Assembly (NCBI GenBank): GCA_018676675.1 | Contig: JABHEG010000133.1 | Span: 47,986-111,985 of the forward strand | Direction of reading: 5' to 3' | From: Lentisphaerota bacterium | GTDB lineage: Bacteria; Verrucomicrobiota; Lentisphaeria; Oligosphaerales; JABHEG01 | DNA: 64,000 nt | Shown: piece by piece, positions 15,096 to 23,615 of the stretch | Position numbering within the stretch: position 1 is the stretch's first letter | Layout: the number at the start of each line of letters is the position of its first letter | The notes under the pieces: model-generated | Database searches by the model: none | What the model saw: only the letters and a program-made list of their open reading frames with translations | Told to the model about the DNA's origin: nothing | Made by a program: the position numbers and the translations under genes

Positions 15096-16291
15096 GTCCA
15101 CCACCCCAGTTGACCAATGAGATCATCAAGCAGATACAGGCACCAGCCCATGGATTGCCCAAACCAGGCGTACCCTTTGCACAGGCCTGCTTCCGTCAAG
15201 CGGAACGGACCTTCCTTTTCGGCATCGGCGTTGTCCCAAAGTGTGGTGCGCACGTAGCGCAGCAACTCAAGAGCCGCATGGTGCCAGGCGGCTGAGTGGT
15301 GTGGGTCGAGGGCCGCAAGCCGGGCCAGGGGGGCGGCGACCGCGAAGTAGCCATGAGTGAAGTAGACGCATGCGCTCTTCTCGACAGCCCAGTCGATCTT
15401 CGTGCCCTTGCGGCTTGGAAGCAATCCATTTTCAAGCAACCATTCCGCGCCTCTGAGCAGCTTTTCAACAACGGCCTCCTGCTCTGCGGAGTCCGCATTC
15501 TCCAGGGCTTCGGTCAGGTGAAAGATGCACATGCCATGGTGGCCGACATCGTGCCACGTCGCTCCTGCCCAGTAGGGCCAGTGGCCATCCTCATTCTGCC
15601 CGTCCAGAAGGTGCTCGACCGCTCGGTCAGCGGCTTGGTTCCAGCGTGAGTCGGGCGTACCCCCGCGCGTTTCCACGAACGTGGAGACCCAGCGGAGCAT
15701 CGCGGCAGAGAGCGCTGTCGTGTTGTGGCAGTCCCGGCCCGACCCCTCCGTTCCCCATCTGAGCGTACCGTCAGGGGTGCGGAAAGGGCCTGCGTGGTTG
15801 GTGTCGTGGTAGAACGCCCCTGGCTTCCACTCAAGCGTAAGAATGAAATCCGCCATCCGCACCAGAGCGTCCACGTCACGCGTACTGCACGGTAAACCCC
15901 TTTGGTAGGCGCGGATCAGATTCGTCGCAATGATCGACGTGTTGACGGCAGAGCCACCGTCGCTGTCCTCAAGGCCGCGCAACTCGGGGAATCCGCCGTT
16001 GGCGCCCTGGACTCTCAGGACGTAGTCACGTGCTGCGGCCGCTTGTTTCTGCCAGGCCGCATCACCCGTGATTTTCGCCATCTGCATGAACGCGGAGGCG
16101 GCGCAGGCTGTGTCCCGGTTGCAGTAGCGGTCTTCGGTGGGGTAATAGAGGCTGCCGTGCCGCGTGTCCGTTGGCGTGTCGACCTGATGCCGTCCCAGCC
16201 ATTCGGCCATCTCTCGATACATCGCCAAAACGGCTTGTTTGTCCAGTGTGTGGCCAGGTGCGGAAAGGGAATGCGTGTTGTCTGAGTTCAT
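15092..16291 (-). CDS. Alpha/alpha-toroid-like protein of unknown specificity
   Basis: A 399-residue protein without signal peptide. It is mostly helical with regularly spaced Trp/Gly-rich loops, including RDCHNTTALSAAMLRW, HLLDGQNEDGHWPYW and a VGHHGMCIFHLTEAL segment, as in six-hairpin/toroid glycosidases and polysaccharide lyases. These blocks parallel the C-terminal part of the M14 fusion at 7086-9992 (HDCQNMNALALSALVRGY; HYLDGQEAIGVWPYIFG). I do not recognise a named GH or PL family and see no catalytic motif to assign. It is the first gene of an operon with the phosphoesterase (ATGA overlap) and the sulfatase, so a role in degrading a sulfated glycan is a reasonable inference. Confidence 0.85.
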   Translation of the reverse strand: MNSDNTHSLSAPGHTLDKQAVLAMYREMAEWLGRHQVDTPTDTRHGSLYYPTEDRYCNRDTACAASAFMQMAKITGDAAWQKQAAAARDYVLRVQGANGGFPELRGLEDSDGGSAVNTSIIATNLIRAYQRGLPCSTRDVDALVRMADFILTLEWKPGAFYHDTNHAGPFRTPDGTLRWGTEGSGRDCHNTTALSAAMLRWVSTFVETRGGTPDSRWNQAADRAVEHLLDGQNEDGHWPYWAGATWHDVGHHGMCIFHLTEALENADSAEQEAVVEKLLRGAEWLLENGLLPSRKGTKIDWAVEKSACVYFTHGYFAVAAPLARLAALDPHHSAAWHHAALELLRYVRTTLWDNADAEKEGPFRLTEAGLCKGYAWFGQSMGWCLYLLDDLIGQLGWWT

Positions 16292-16610
16292 GGCGGTTTC
16301 TCAACGTGTTTCAGGAGCGTCGGATTTTTGGTGCCCACGGTGCCCCGCGTGAGTCACCAAGGCCAGCAGTGAACAGATCGGGGCGCGCCACCCCCTCTAC
16401 TTTGCGGAAGCACAGCCAACGTGGGAGGCGGTGCCACCCGCCGATATCTTGTTTCGGTTAAGTCGGGGCGTGGCAGCCCCTCCCACATTGAAGGGAGTTC
16501 CAACGGAGGCGTGCCAGCCCCCCGTACCTGGTGGAAGCAACCGAAGGACAGCTCCCGGCCCTCACGGGAAGGTACACCAACTCCGGTGCCCTAACTGTCG
16601 TCGTCTCTGC
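16292..16610. repeat. Intergenic region with degenerate GGCGTGGCAGCCCC / GGCGGTGCCACCCGC repeats
   Basis: About 320 bp between the AraC stop and the toroid gene start. It contains several short inverted units: GTGGGAGGCGGTGCCACCCG at 16421-16440, a GGGGCGTGGCAGCCCC unit near 16474, and further variants near 16325, 16378 and 16508. They belong to the same loose family as 23374-23515, 48531-48565 and 49705-49875. I see no gene here. Confidence 0.7.
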
Positions 16611-17615
16611 TCAAGATGCCAGTTCTGGAGTTCCATGATTCTCCCTTTCCGCTCTGGGCGCCAGTTCTGTGCGGGACACTTGAGACGGCGGGTACCCGAA
16701 CTGCCGGCGGAAGCAGTAGGAGAAGTAGGACACTCTCTCGTATCCTGTGGCTGCAGCTGCTTCTTTGATCTGCAGCCGTGGGTCCTCCGTCAACAGTCTC
16801 CGAGCCTGGGTCAGCCTGTGTCGGGTGATTGATTGAGTCGCTGTTTCGCTGAACGCGGCGCGGAACAGCCGGTTAAGATGGCGTGTGCTGATGGCAAGAT
16901 CGCGGGCGACATCTTCGGCTCGGATGGCCCGGTGGGAATTGGCCCGGATGAAGGAGAGTGCACGCTCCCGCAGGGCTTCCTGTTGATCGTGTCGCACGGC
17001 TTTGGAGGGGCGCCGCCCGTTATTGCCCTCCCATGATGCCTCCCGGACCAGAGCCCGGATACCGACACGCAGCCAGAGACGAAGGAGGCTTGCGACGGTT
17101 TCCGCTTCCCAGCCTCCGAACTCGTCGCAAGCGGCCGCGTTGATCATCTGTTTGGCCCACACAGCTGCATCGGCGTCCCCGAATCGCGTGCCGCCCTCCC
17201 GGCAGGCGGCTGCGGACCGACCGCAGAATGCGGCAGTGTGTTTGCCTTCAGCTCTGATCAGAGCCCCGAGCAGGCCCGCGTCTGTCAGGACCTCCAAACC
17301 ATGTTCGACGCCCGGAGGAAGCACGATGCCGTCGCCCGGCTTGAGGACACCGACTTCGCCGCTCTCAAGCAGCACGCGGACCGAGCCGAAGAGGACATAC
17401 TCGATCTGGAAATCAGTGTGCGTATGGATGCCCGTTCGGAAGCCGCGGCCGAGGGTTCCGCGCCCCACGTGCAGATGAGCTGGGACAAACTGCAGATCCC
17501 CCAGGCGAATAGCACGGCACTGGGCTGCGGCAGCCAGCAACCAGCGGTTCACTCGCCGTGCTCCGGCGGGCTCGACGAGAATTGTATGGCCGGATCTCGA
17601 TAGGATTGACCGCAT
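16611..17615 (-). CDS. AraC-family transcriptional regulator with cupin sensor domain
   Basis: A 334-residue regulator. The N-terminal half has a cupin-like AraC ligand-binding domain (GIHTHTDFQIEYVLFGSVRV and a PGDGIVLPPGVEHG block near residues 60-115). The C-terminal 100 residues hold two helix-turn-helix motifs: AEDVARDLAISTRHLNRLFR, then IKEAAAATGYERVSYFSYCFRRQFGYPPSQ split over the second helix pair. Such regulators sense a sugar and activate nearby catabolic genes. It is divergent from the FAD oxidoreductase gene, with a 129-bp shared promoter region, and upstream on the same strand of the sulfatase operon, so either set could be its target. Confidence 0.92.
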   Translation of the reverse strand: MRSILSRSGHTILVEPAGARRVNRWLLAAAAQCRAIRLGDLQFVPAHLHVGRGTLGRGFRTGIHTHTDFQIEYVLFGSVRVLLESGEVGVLKPGDGIVLPPGVEHGLEVLTDAGLLGALIRAEGKHTAAFCGRSAAACREGGTRFGDADAAVWAKQMINAAACDEFGGWEAETVASLLRLWLRVGIRALVREASWEGNNGRRPSKAVRHDQQEALRERALSFIRANSHRAIRAEDVARDLAISTRHLNRLFRAAFSETATQSITRHRLTQARRLLTEDPRLQIKEAAAATGYERVSYFSYCFRRQFGYPPSQVSRTELAPRAERENHGTPELAS

Positions 17616-17744
17616 ATCAAAACCATCTGCACTTGCGCGTTTACGGCAGGAGCCATTACCATACTACACGGTGCGTACTGGCGTAAGTCAGCGCGCGTGG
17701 CTTTTCGTCGGGTATGTCCAAATATCGGTATTGTGGAGAGATCG

Positions 17745-19193
17745 ATGCTTGAACTTGGCGGCACAGTGACGATGACGGTCGAGACGCCGGTTGCGGCTGA
17801 GGTGGATGTCCTGGTGGCCGGAGGAGGCACAGCCGGATGCCTTGCGGCTTTGGCCGCGGCGCGCAATGGGGCATGCGTGATGCTCGTGGAGCGGCACGGG
17901 TACCTGGGGGGAATGGTCACTGCCGGCAATGCCGGTCTCACGATGTTCATGAAGTTCTCGGGTGACCCCGAGGAGCACGCTGCCGACCAGGAAACACTGC
18001 GCGAGCGCCCGTTGGACGTGCAGATTGCCGGGGGGATCACCAAGGAGTTCGCGGACAGACTGATCTCGTCCGGGGCCGGAATCGGCAACTTCGGTCAGGC
18101 GGGAAGCTACATCTTCACCTCGTCGGAAGACACCAAACGCCTGCTCTTCGACATGATGGAAGAGGCCGGTGTGCAACTGCGTCTGCATTCGTGGGCGGCT
18201 GATGTCCTCATGGAGGGGGATACCGTGCGGGGCGTGGTGGTCGAGTCCAAGTCTGGACGGCAGGTCATTTTGGCTAAGATGGCCATTGATGCGACGGGTG
18301 ACGGGGATCTGTGTGTGCGTTCGGGCGTACCGTTCCACTTGGGAGTGACGCCGGACGACATCACGGTCAAGGACGGTGCCAAGATCGGCGAGATGCACGC
18401 CATGGGCGTCATGTTCAAAGCCGGCAACGTGGATCTGAAGACCACGTTTGGCTGGCTCACCGAGAACCCCAACCGGTTTGCGAAGCAGCCATTCGCCCGC
18501 TTCACGTTCGCGGAAGCCAAGGCGCACTTCGAGCGCGGAGATATGGCCACGATCAACATCCTGATGGACGAGACACCGCGTCGCTTCCAGGTCTACAATC
18601 TACCTACTCCGGGTGTCGTGACGCTGTGCTGCCCGAGTTTCAGCGGGGATGGTACGAATGTCGAAGACCTGACTCGGGCAGAAGTTGTGCTGGCCGGCAT
18701 GGTGGATCGCTGGCTTGCCAACATGAGGGCCAATGTTCCCGGTTTCGAGGGAGCCTTCTTACTGGATTGCCCGGAGATCGGCGTGCGGGAGACGCGCCAC
18801 ATCGCCGGAGAGCATGTCCTCAACATTGAGGATATCTACAAGCAGGTTGATTTCCCGGACAGCATCGGCCGCGGGAGTCATCCGATTGACACGCGGCCAC
18901 GTCCTGCCTGGCTGCAGGACCCGGAGACGTCCTATCCGCCACGCTGGTTCTTCCACATACCGTTCCGCAGCTTGATCGCCAAGGAGCGCCCCAATCTGAT
19001 GGTTGTGGGACGGTGCATGTCGGCAACGCACGAGGCCTTTGGCTGCATCCGCCCGACGGTTCAGTGTATGATCACCGGAGAGGCCGCCGGAACGGCAGCC
19101 GCACTCTCGGTCGGGAAGGGGCTGGACGACATCCGCGCCTTGCCGTTCGAAGACCTTCGGAACGCACTCACAGATCAAGGTGTGCTTCTTTGA
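17745..19193 (+). CDS. FAD-dependent oxidoreductase (FAD_oxidored type)
   Basis: A 482-residue flavoprotein. The dinucleotide motif VLVAGGGTAGCLAALAAAR lies near residues 20-40, followed by ERHGYLGGM, the usual loop of the FAD_oxidored family. An IDATGDGD motif near 182-190 and a C-terminal VVGRCMSATHEAFGCIRPT-type FAD contact are also present. The ATG at 17745 has GGAGAG just upstream; an alternative ATG at 17772 is also possible. No signal peptide. The reaction is unknown; family members are common beside polysaccharide-utilisation genes. It is divergent from the AraC regulator and is followed after 70 bp by a lipoprotein glycosidase-like gene, suggesting co-regulation. A paralog lies at 27663-29000. 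Confidence 0.92.
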   Translation: MLELGGTVTMTVETPVAAEVDVLVAGGGTAGCLAALAAARNGACVMLVERHGYLGGMVTAGNAGLTMFMKFSGDPEEHAADQETLRERPLDVQIAGGITKEFADRLISSGAGIGNFGQAGSYIFTSSEDTKRLLFDMMEEAGVQLRLHSWAADVLMEGDTVRGVVVESKSGRQVILAKMAIDATGDGDLCVRSGVPFHLGVTPDDITVKDGAKIGEMHAMGVMFKAGNVDLKTTFGWLTENPNRFAKQPFARFTFAEAKAHFERGDMATINILMDETPRRFQVYNLPTPGVVTLCCPSFSGDGTNVEDLTRAEVVLAGMVDRWLANMRANVPGFEGAFLLDCPEIGVRETRHIAGEHVLNIEDIYKQVDFPDSIGRGSHPIDTRPRPAWLQDPETSYPPRWFFHIPFRSLIAKERPNLMVVGRCMSATHEAFGCIRPTVQCMITGEAAGTAAALSVGKGLDDIRALPFEDLRNALTDQGVLL

Positions 19194-19263
19194 GGGAGCA
19201 GTTCACCCTCGATCCCTCGGGGGTGGACGCGGGGCGATGATTGATAAGGGAGAAAGGTATCTC

Positions 19264-20811
19264 ATGAGGCGACCCGGCGTACTTTCTGCAGCTGCTGTGG
19301 CAACGATGGGGCTGACCGGATGCATCGGGACACCGCTCCCGCACCGTCCGGCGGCTGCTCCTTACCGGTGCATCTTCAATCACGAGCTTCTGATCGTGTC
19401 CCACAGGAAGGACAACAGTCGGGAGTACGTTGAGTCCTTCATCAAGAAGCTGGAAGATACGGATGTGGATGCGGTCATGTGCTGTCCGCAGCTGTGGCGA
19501 ACCAACACGTTCAGATCCGACGTCGACCCCACCTGGAAATCCTACAAACCGGGGCAACCGCTCAGCAAGTTCAGGTCCTACGACTACATGATGACCTACC
19601 TGCATGCGGGAGGGGACCCAGTCCAGGAAACGATCGATGCCTGCCGCAAGTACGGGAAGGACGTCTTCATCAGCTACCGGATGAACGATCACCACTACAT
19701 CCAGGATCTGGAGTGGCCTTGCCACAACGATTTCTGGCGGGACCACCCCGAGTACTGGTTGGCAGACTCGGACACCTCCCCCTACAGCCGAGGCAAGGAC
19801 GACGTCCGGTTGCACAATTACATGCTGCCTGAGGTCCGGGACTATTACTTCGCGATAATCCGGGAGCTCTGCACGAACTATGACGTCGATGGTGTCGAAT
19901 TCGATTTCCAGCGATTCCCGCGTTTCTTCCGCAACGACGAGATTGCGGAAGGGACGAAGGTGATGACTGCTTTCGTGCGGCGTGTCCGGGCGATGGTTGA
20001 CCGGATCGGCTCCGAACGGGGCAAGACAATGCGTCTGTGTGCCCGTGTACCGCACACGATTGCCAAGTGCGAAAAAGCCGGCCTTGACGTCATCGGCTGG
20101 GATGCCGCGAGGCTCCTTGACATGATCAACGTCTCATCGTTTTACGTTCACACGATGGAGATGGCGATCGAGGACTTCGCGGCCCGTACCCGACACGCGA
20201 GAGTCTATGGGGAGATGAACTACGTCTTGTACCAGAACAGCAAAGTCGACAGGTACGCTCGACGCTACACCACGTTCGAGGTCTACCGCGCATCAGCACT
20301 TAATCTGTTCAGTCGTGGAGCGGATGGGCTGAGTCTGTTCAACTACGACTACGTTCCAAGCAAGGTCCGAGCCGTGATGGCTCCGGGACTGAAGCGCATC
20401 ACGGATCTTGACTTCCTGCGGACTTCGCCCAAGAATTACGTGGTTTATCCAGGGTTTGGGACCTTCCCCGCTACCAACCGGAGAACGGTCGAGGTGATCA
20501 TCCCGGACGACACAGAGAAGGTCCCCTTCGACCGCGCTGTCCTTCGGGTGGAGACCCAGAAGAGCTGCGCTGACCTGACCATTGGCGTTCGCTTGAACGG
20601 GAAGCTGCTGCTCGAGTGCGAGCACGCAGGGGTGGAGCTATTCGGCGCTGTGGCGGAGAACGCCGGATACGCGACGCGCGAATGCCTCCGGTTCTACACC
20701 GTTCCCCTTGATCTGCTCGTCGCCGGGAAGAACACTGTGGAGGTCGAGAACATCGATCAGGCGGAGCAGTCCTGCCGGCTCTTCTCCCTGGAGATCGGCC
20801 TGTTTCAGTAG
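19264..20811 (+). CDS. TIM-barrel glycoside-hydrolase-like lipoprotein
   Basis: A 515-residue protein. The ATG at 19264 begins a lipoprotein signal (MRRPGVLSAAAVATMGLTGC). A longer frame starting at 19180 overlaps the previous gene and is not needed. The body looks like a (beta/alpha)8 barrel of the GH10-like group: MMTYLHAGGDPVQETIDACR, a HHYIQDLEWPCHNDFW segment with a nearby DHPEYWLAD block, then YDVDGVEFDFQRFPRFF, which has the acidic residues often catalytic in such barrels. A C-terminal beta-sandwich (about 410-515) resembles a carbohydrate-binding or jelly-roll domain. Surface-anchored glycan hydrolysis is inferred. No family name can be assigned with confidence. Confidence 0.87.
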   Translation: MRRPGVLSAAAVATMGLTGCIGTPLPHRPAAAPYRCIFNHELLIVSHRKDNSREYVESFIKKLEDTDVDAVMCCPQLWRTNTFRSDVDPTWKSYKPGQPLSKFRSYDYMMTYLHAGGDPVQETIDACRKYGKDVFISYRMNDHHYIQDLEWPCHNDFWRDHPEYWLADSDTSPYSRGKDDVRLHNYMLPEVRDYYFAIIRELCTNYDVDGVEFDFQRFPRFFRNDEIAEGTKVMTAFVRRVRAMVDRIGSERGKTMRLCARVPHTIAKCEKAGLDVIGWDAARLLDMINVSSFYVHTMEMAIEDFAARTRHARVYGEMNYVLYQNSKVDRYARRYTTFEVYRASALNLFSRGADGLSLFNYDYVPSKVRAVMAPGLKRITDLDFLRTSPKNYVVYPGFGTFPATNRRTVEVIIPDDTEKVPFDRAVLRVETQKSCADLTIGVRLNGKLLLECEHAGVELFGAVAENAGYATRECLRFYTVPLDLLVAGKNTVEVENIDQAEQSCRLFSLEIGLFQ

Positions 20812-20828
20812 GCGACATTCCAGTTCTC

Positions 20829-22082
20829 CTACTCGTCCTTGTTCTGCCAAACGCGGACGTAGTCTACGTCCATTGACGTCCCGTGGATCGCGTCGGTGAC
20901 GCGGCCGGCCCATTTGATGATGGCAAGGCTGAGCCAGACGGGAGCTGGGCCGTGGCAGATGTCGTTTGGGGTACGCCGGATTTTGTTGCCGTCGAAGAAG
21001 TAGATCAACTCATCCTTGTTCCACTCCAGCGCGTAGGTGTGGAACTCTTTCCCCAGGTTGTGGGTTGGGGCGACGGCCGGCTTTGCGGCTTGCAGCGTTT
21101 TTCCGTCGGCCCCGGGGATGGGGAGCCAACCGGCTCCGTCCCAGTACTCCAGTCGGAAGTCGTCCACGATCCCGTTCCATGTCCCCTTCTCCTCCCAGCC
21201 GCTGATGAACTGAAGGCAGCCCAGTGTCTGTGGTTTGGGGAAGGTCACCGTCAGATGGTGTGGGCCGTTGGTACGAGCGCTGAGCCAACGTGACTCCGTC
21301 CCGAGCAGGCCGTCGATGGCTTTGTGCGCGGCGTACTTGGTCTCAAGGGAAGAACTGGCTTCTGCAGCGGCTCCGAGCGCCAGGTTTGGCACATCCGGCT
21401 GGGCTTCAAGGCGACTGGGGAAGACGCTTGGATAGCCCTGATTGCTCGGGGGAAAGGCCCGCAACTCCATAACCCGAACAGGCCCGGCGTCAATCGAGAC
21501 GAGCCTGATTCGGTTGGTCACCAGAGGTCCATCCAGCACAAACTCAAACCCGGCATCGTTCTGGTTTGGGGCCGGCGGCGGCGGGCCGTAGTACCAGCGT
21601 CCTCCGCGGGCCCAGTGCTTCCCGCTCCAGTTGTGCAGATTCATGTTGACTTCGTTCGGGAAGTGTCCCTCGTTGATGTCGATCTCAAAGCGTTGTTTGG
21701 GGCGCCCGCGGGTCATGATCCAGAAGGAGTTGTTGGTCCCCGTAGCCGCGGCGTAACGATAGCGGCATTCGAAATAGCCGTAGGTGAACGTCTCCCTTGT
21801 CCACAGGCTGGCCGCGGTCCAGTCCTGTTCGGCTCGGGTCTCCTTCCGTGCCTCCAGTCTCAGCAAGCCGTCCTTCAACACTGCGTTCTCGCGCCAACGA
21901 CTGCAGAGGATATGGCCGCTGGGGCCATTCTGGGCTTCCCACTTTGCGTCGAGGTCTGTTTCAGTGCCGGTGAAGTCATCGACGAACACGAGGGCCCACT
22001 TGCCGTGTTCTGGCGGCCCGGAGAAGGCGGCCGGGAAGAGGCAGAGGGATGCGGGAACAAGCAGGTGAGAAATCCGGAGCAT
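20829..22082 (-). CDS. GH16-family endo-glycosidase with inserted discoidin-like (F5/8C) domain
   Basis: A 417-residue secreted enzyme with a signal peptide (MLRISHLLVPASLCLFPAAFS). The GH16 catalytic motif ExDxxE reads EIDINE (Glu133 nucleophile, Asp135, Glu138 acid/base). The first part of the jelly roll spans about 28-180 and the rest resumes at about 340 with EFHTYALEWNKDELIYFFDG, ending in VDYVRVWQ. Between them, at about 185-330, lies a coagulation-factor 5/8 type C-like segment (ASSSLETKYAAHKAIDG, W, and an RLEYWDGAGW block). GH16 enzymes cut beta-1,3/1,4 glucans, agarose, carrageenan or porphyran. The start is supported by GAGGA about nine bases upstream. Convergent with the TIM-barrel lipoprotein gene. 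Confidence 0.92.
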   Translation of the reverse strand: MLRISHLLVPASLCLFPAAFSGPPEHGKWALVFVDDFTGTETDLDAKWEAQNGPSGHILCSRWRENAVLKDGLLRLEARKETRAEQDWTAASLWTRETFTYGYFECRYRYAAATGTNNSFWIMTRGRPKQRFEIDINEGHFPNEVNMNLHNWSGKHWARGGRWYYGPPPPAPNQNDAGFEFVLDGPLVTNRIRLVSIDAGPVRVMELRAFPPSNQGYPSVFPSRLEAQPDVPNLALGAAAEASSSLETKYAAHKAIDGLLGTESRWLSARTNGPHHLTVTFPKPQTLGCLQFISGWEEKGTWNGIVDDFRLEYWDGAGWLPIPGADGKTLQAAKPAVAPTHNLGKEFHTYALEWNKDELIYFFDGNKIRRTPNDICHGPAPVWLSLAIIKWAGRVTDAIHGTSMDVDYVRVWQNKDE

Positions 22083-22254
22083 AGCATTTCCTCATTCATG
22101 GCCACGGGCACGTCACACGGATTCAAGGCAGCGCTTCTCAGGTCGCACGTGAGCTCTTTCGGTAGGAGTGTACCGTGCGCGGTGCGACCTCGCAAGACGG
22201 CGCTATACTGTGTTCCCTGTTGTGTAGAGGAACCACCCATTGGAGACGCAGGCC

Positions 22255-23355
22255 ATGCCAGACCTCCGGCCCGGAGATCGCACAGTCCGGATCCCGACTC
22301 TCGATATTTCGCATGAGACAGAGCGCCACATCGTCATCGCGTCCGGCACCGAAGAGGTCTATCAGGGCCATCCGACGACCCTTCTCATGCCGGACCGGAA
22401 GAGGATGTTCTGCGTCTGGACCTTGGACCACGGCGGCCCTTGCGGGCCTCTGAAACGCAGTGATGACGGCGGCCTGACCTGGGGGGACCTGTTGCCCGTC
22501 CCGGACAGCTGGAACGAGGTCCGCAACTGCCCGACTATCCATCGGCTGGTCGATCCCGCCGGGGCCATACGGCTTGTCGTGTTTGCCGGGCAGGGCTCGG
22601 ATGGAACCATGCACCAGTCACACTCTGAAGACGATGGACGTACGTGGACGCACATGAGCACGAACGGGCTTTCTTGTGTCATGCCCTTCTGTGCGATCGT
22701 GCCAGTCGAGGATGGAGGGCGCCTGCTTGGGATGACCAACATCCGGCGGCCCGATGACCCCACGGAGACGCTCTCGAATATCCTGGCGCAGAGCTACTCC
22801 GCCGATGGCGGCTTGACGTGGAACGACTGGGACATCGTCCTGGACATCCCCGGCTGCAAGCTCTGTGAACCCGAACTGGTCCGTTCGCCTGACGGGCGGC
22901 AGCTGCTGTGCCTGATCCGCGAGAACAACCGGGCCTTCAACGCCTGGATGATGGTCTCCGACAACGATGGAGTGACATGGTCGGAGGCGACCCAGCTTCC
23001 GGCCAGCCTCAGTGGCGACCGGCACATGGCCCGATACGCCCCGGATGGGCGGCTGGTCGTGTGCTTCCGTGATACGGCGGAAGAGAGCCCGACCAGGAAT
23101 CACTTCATTGCCTGGGTGGGCACGTACGATGACGTCGCTGCCGGTCGCCAAGGGCAGTTTCGGGCCAAACTGCTGCACAGCTACGCCGGGGCCGATTGCG
23201 GCTATCCCGGTCTCGAGTGCCTGCCGGATGGCACGTTTGCGGCCACCACCTATGTCAAATACAGGCCCGGCCCGATCAAGCATTCTGTCGTCTCGGTCCG
23301 TTTCACCCTTGACGAACTGGACGCAATGGGCACGATCGGGAACGCTCAGAACTGA
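22255..23355 (+). CDS. Asp-box beta-propeller, sialidase-like
   Basis: A 366-residue six-bladed propeller with four good Asp boxes: SDDGGLTW, SEDDGRTW, SADGGLTW and SDNDGVTW. The ATG at 22255 is used because GGAG lies nine bases before it; a TTG at 22240 is less likely. No signal peptide is visible. Canonical sialidases begin blade one with a RIP motif whose Arg binds the sialate carboxylate. Here the equivalent stretch reads VYQGHPTTLLMPD and has no Arg. Glycan recognition or hydrolysis of another sugar is therefore as likely as sialidase activity. It is divergent from the GH16 gene and precedes another propeller gene. Confidence 0.88.
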   Translation: MPDLRPGDRTVRIPTLDISHETERHIVIASGTEEVYQGHPTTLLMPDRKRMFCVWTLDHGGPCGPLKRSDDGGLTWGDLLPVPDSWNEVRNCPTIHRLVDPAGAIRLVVFAGQGSDGTMHQSHSEDDGRTWTHMSTNGLSCVMPFCAIVPVEDGGRLLGMTNIRRPDDPTETLSNILAQSYSADGGLTWNDWDIVLDIPGCKLCEPELVRSPDGRQLLCLIRENNRAFNAWMMVSDNDGVTWSEATQLPASLSGDRHMARYAPDGRLVVCFRDTAEESPTRNHFIAWVGTYDDVAAGRQGQFRAKLLHSYAGADCGYPGLECLPDGTFAATTYVKYRPGPIKHSVVSVRFTLDELDAMGTIGNAQN

Positions 23356-23373
23356 TGGCGAATGGTACTAAGA

Positions 23374-23515
23374 CAGAGGCAATCGGGGCGTGGCAGCCCT
23401 TCGACTCAGCTCAGGGCTTGAGCAAGTCCCACAGCCGTGGGACGCGTCGAAAGGGCCCCCCCCATGTTGGCTTCGGTGAACTCAATGTGGGAGGCGGTGC
23501 CATCCGGCGACCTCT
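23374..23515. repeat. Intergenic GGCGTGGCAGCCC / GGCGGTGCCATCC repeats
   Basis: Between two propeller genes lie short inverted units: GGGGCGTGGCAGCCCT near 23386, a CCCACAGCCGTGGG hairpin near 23430, and AATGTGGGAGGCGGTGCCAT near 23484. They belong to the family seen at 16292-16610, 48531-48565 and 49705-49875. The remaining 100 bp before 23616 would hold the promoter of the next gene. Confidence 0.7.
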
Positions 23516-23615
23516 TCCTGGAGGCGCGTTTCGCCACTCATCTTAGCATTGTTCAGAACCAAATGGTGGTCGGCGAGGACCTCCATTCATCGTCGACACT
23601 GTAAGGAGGCACTCC

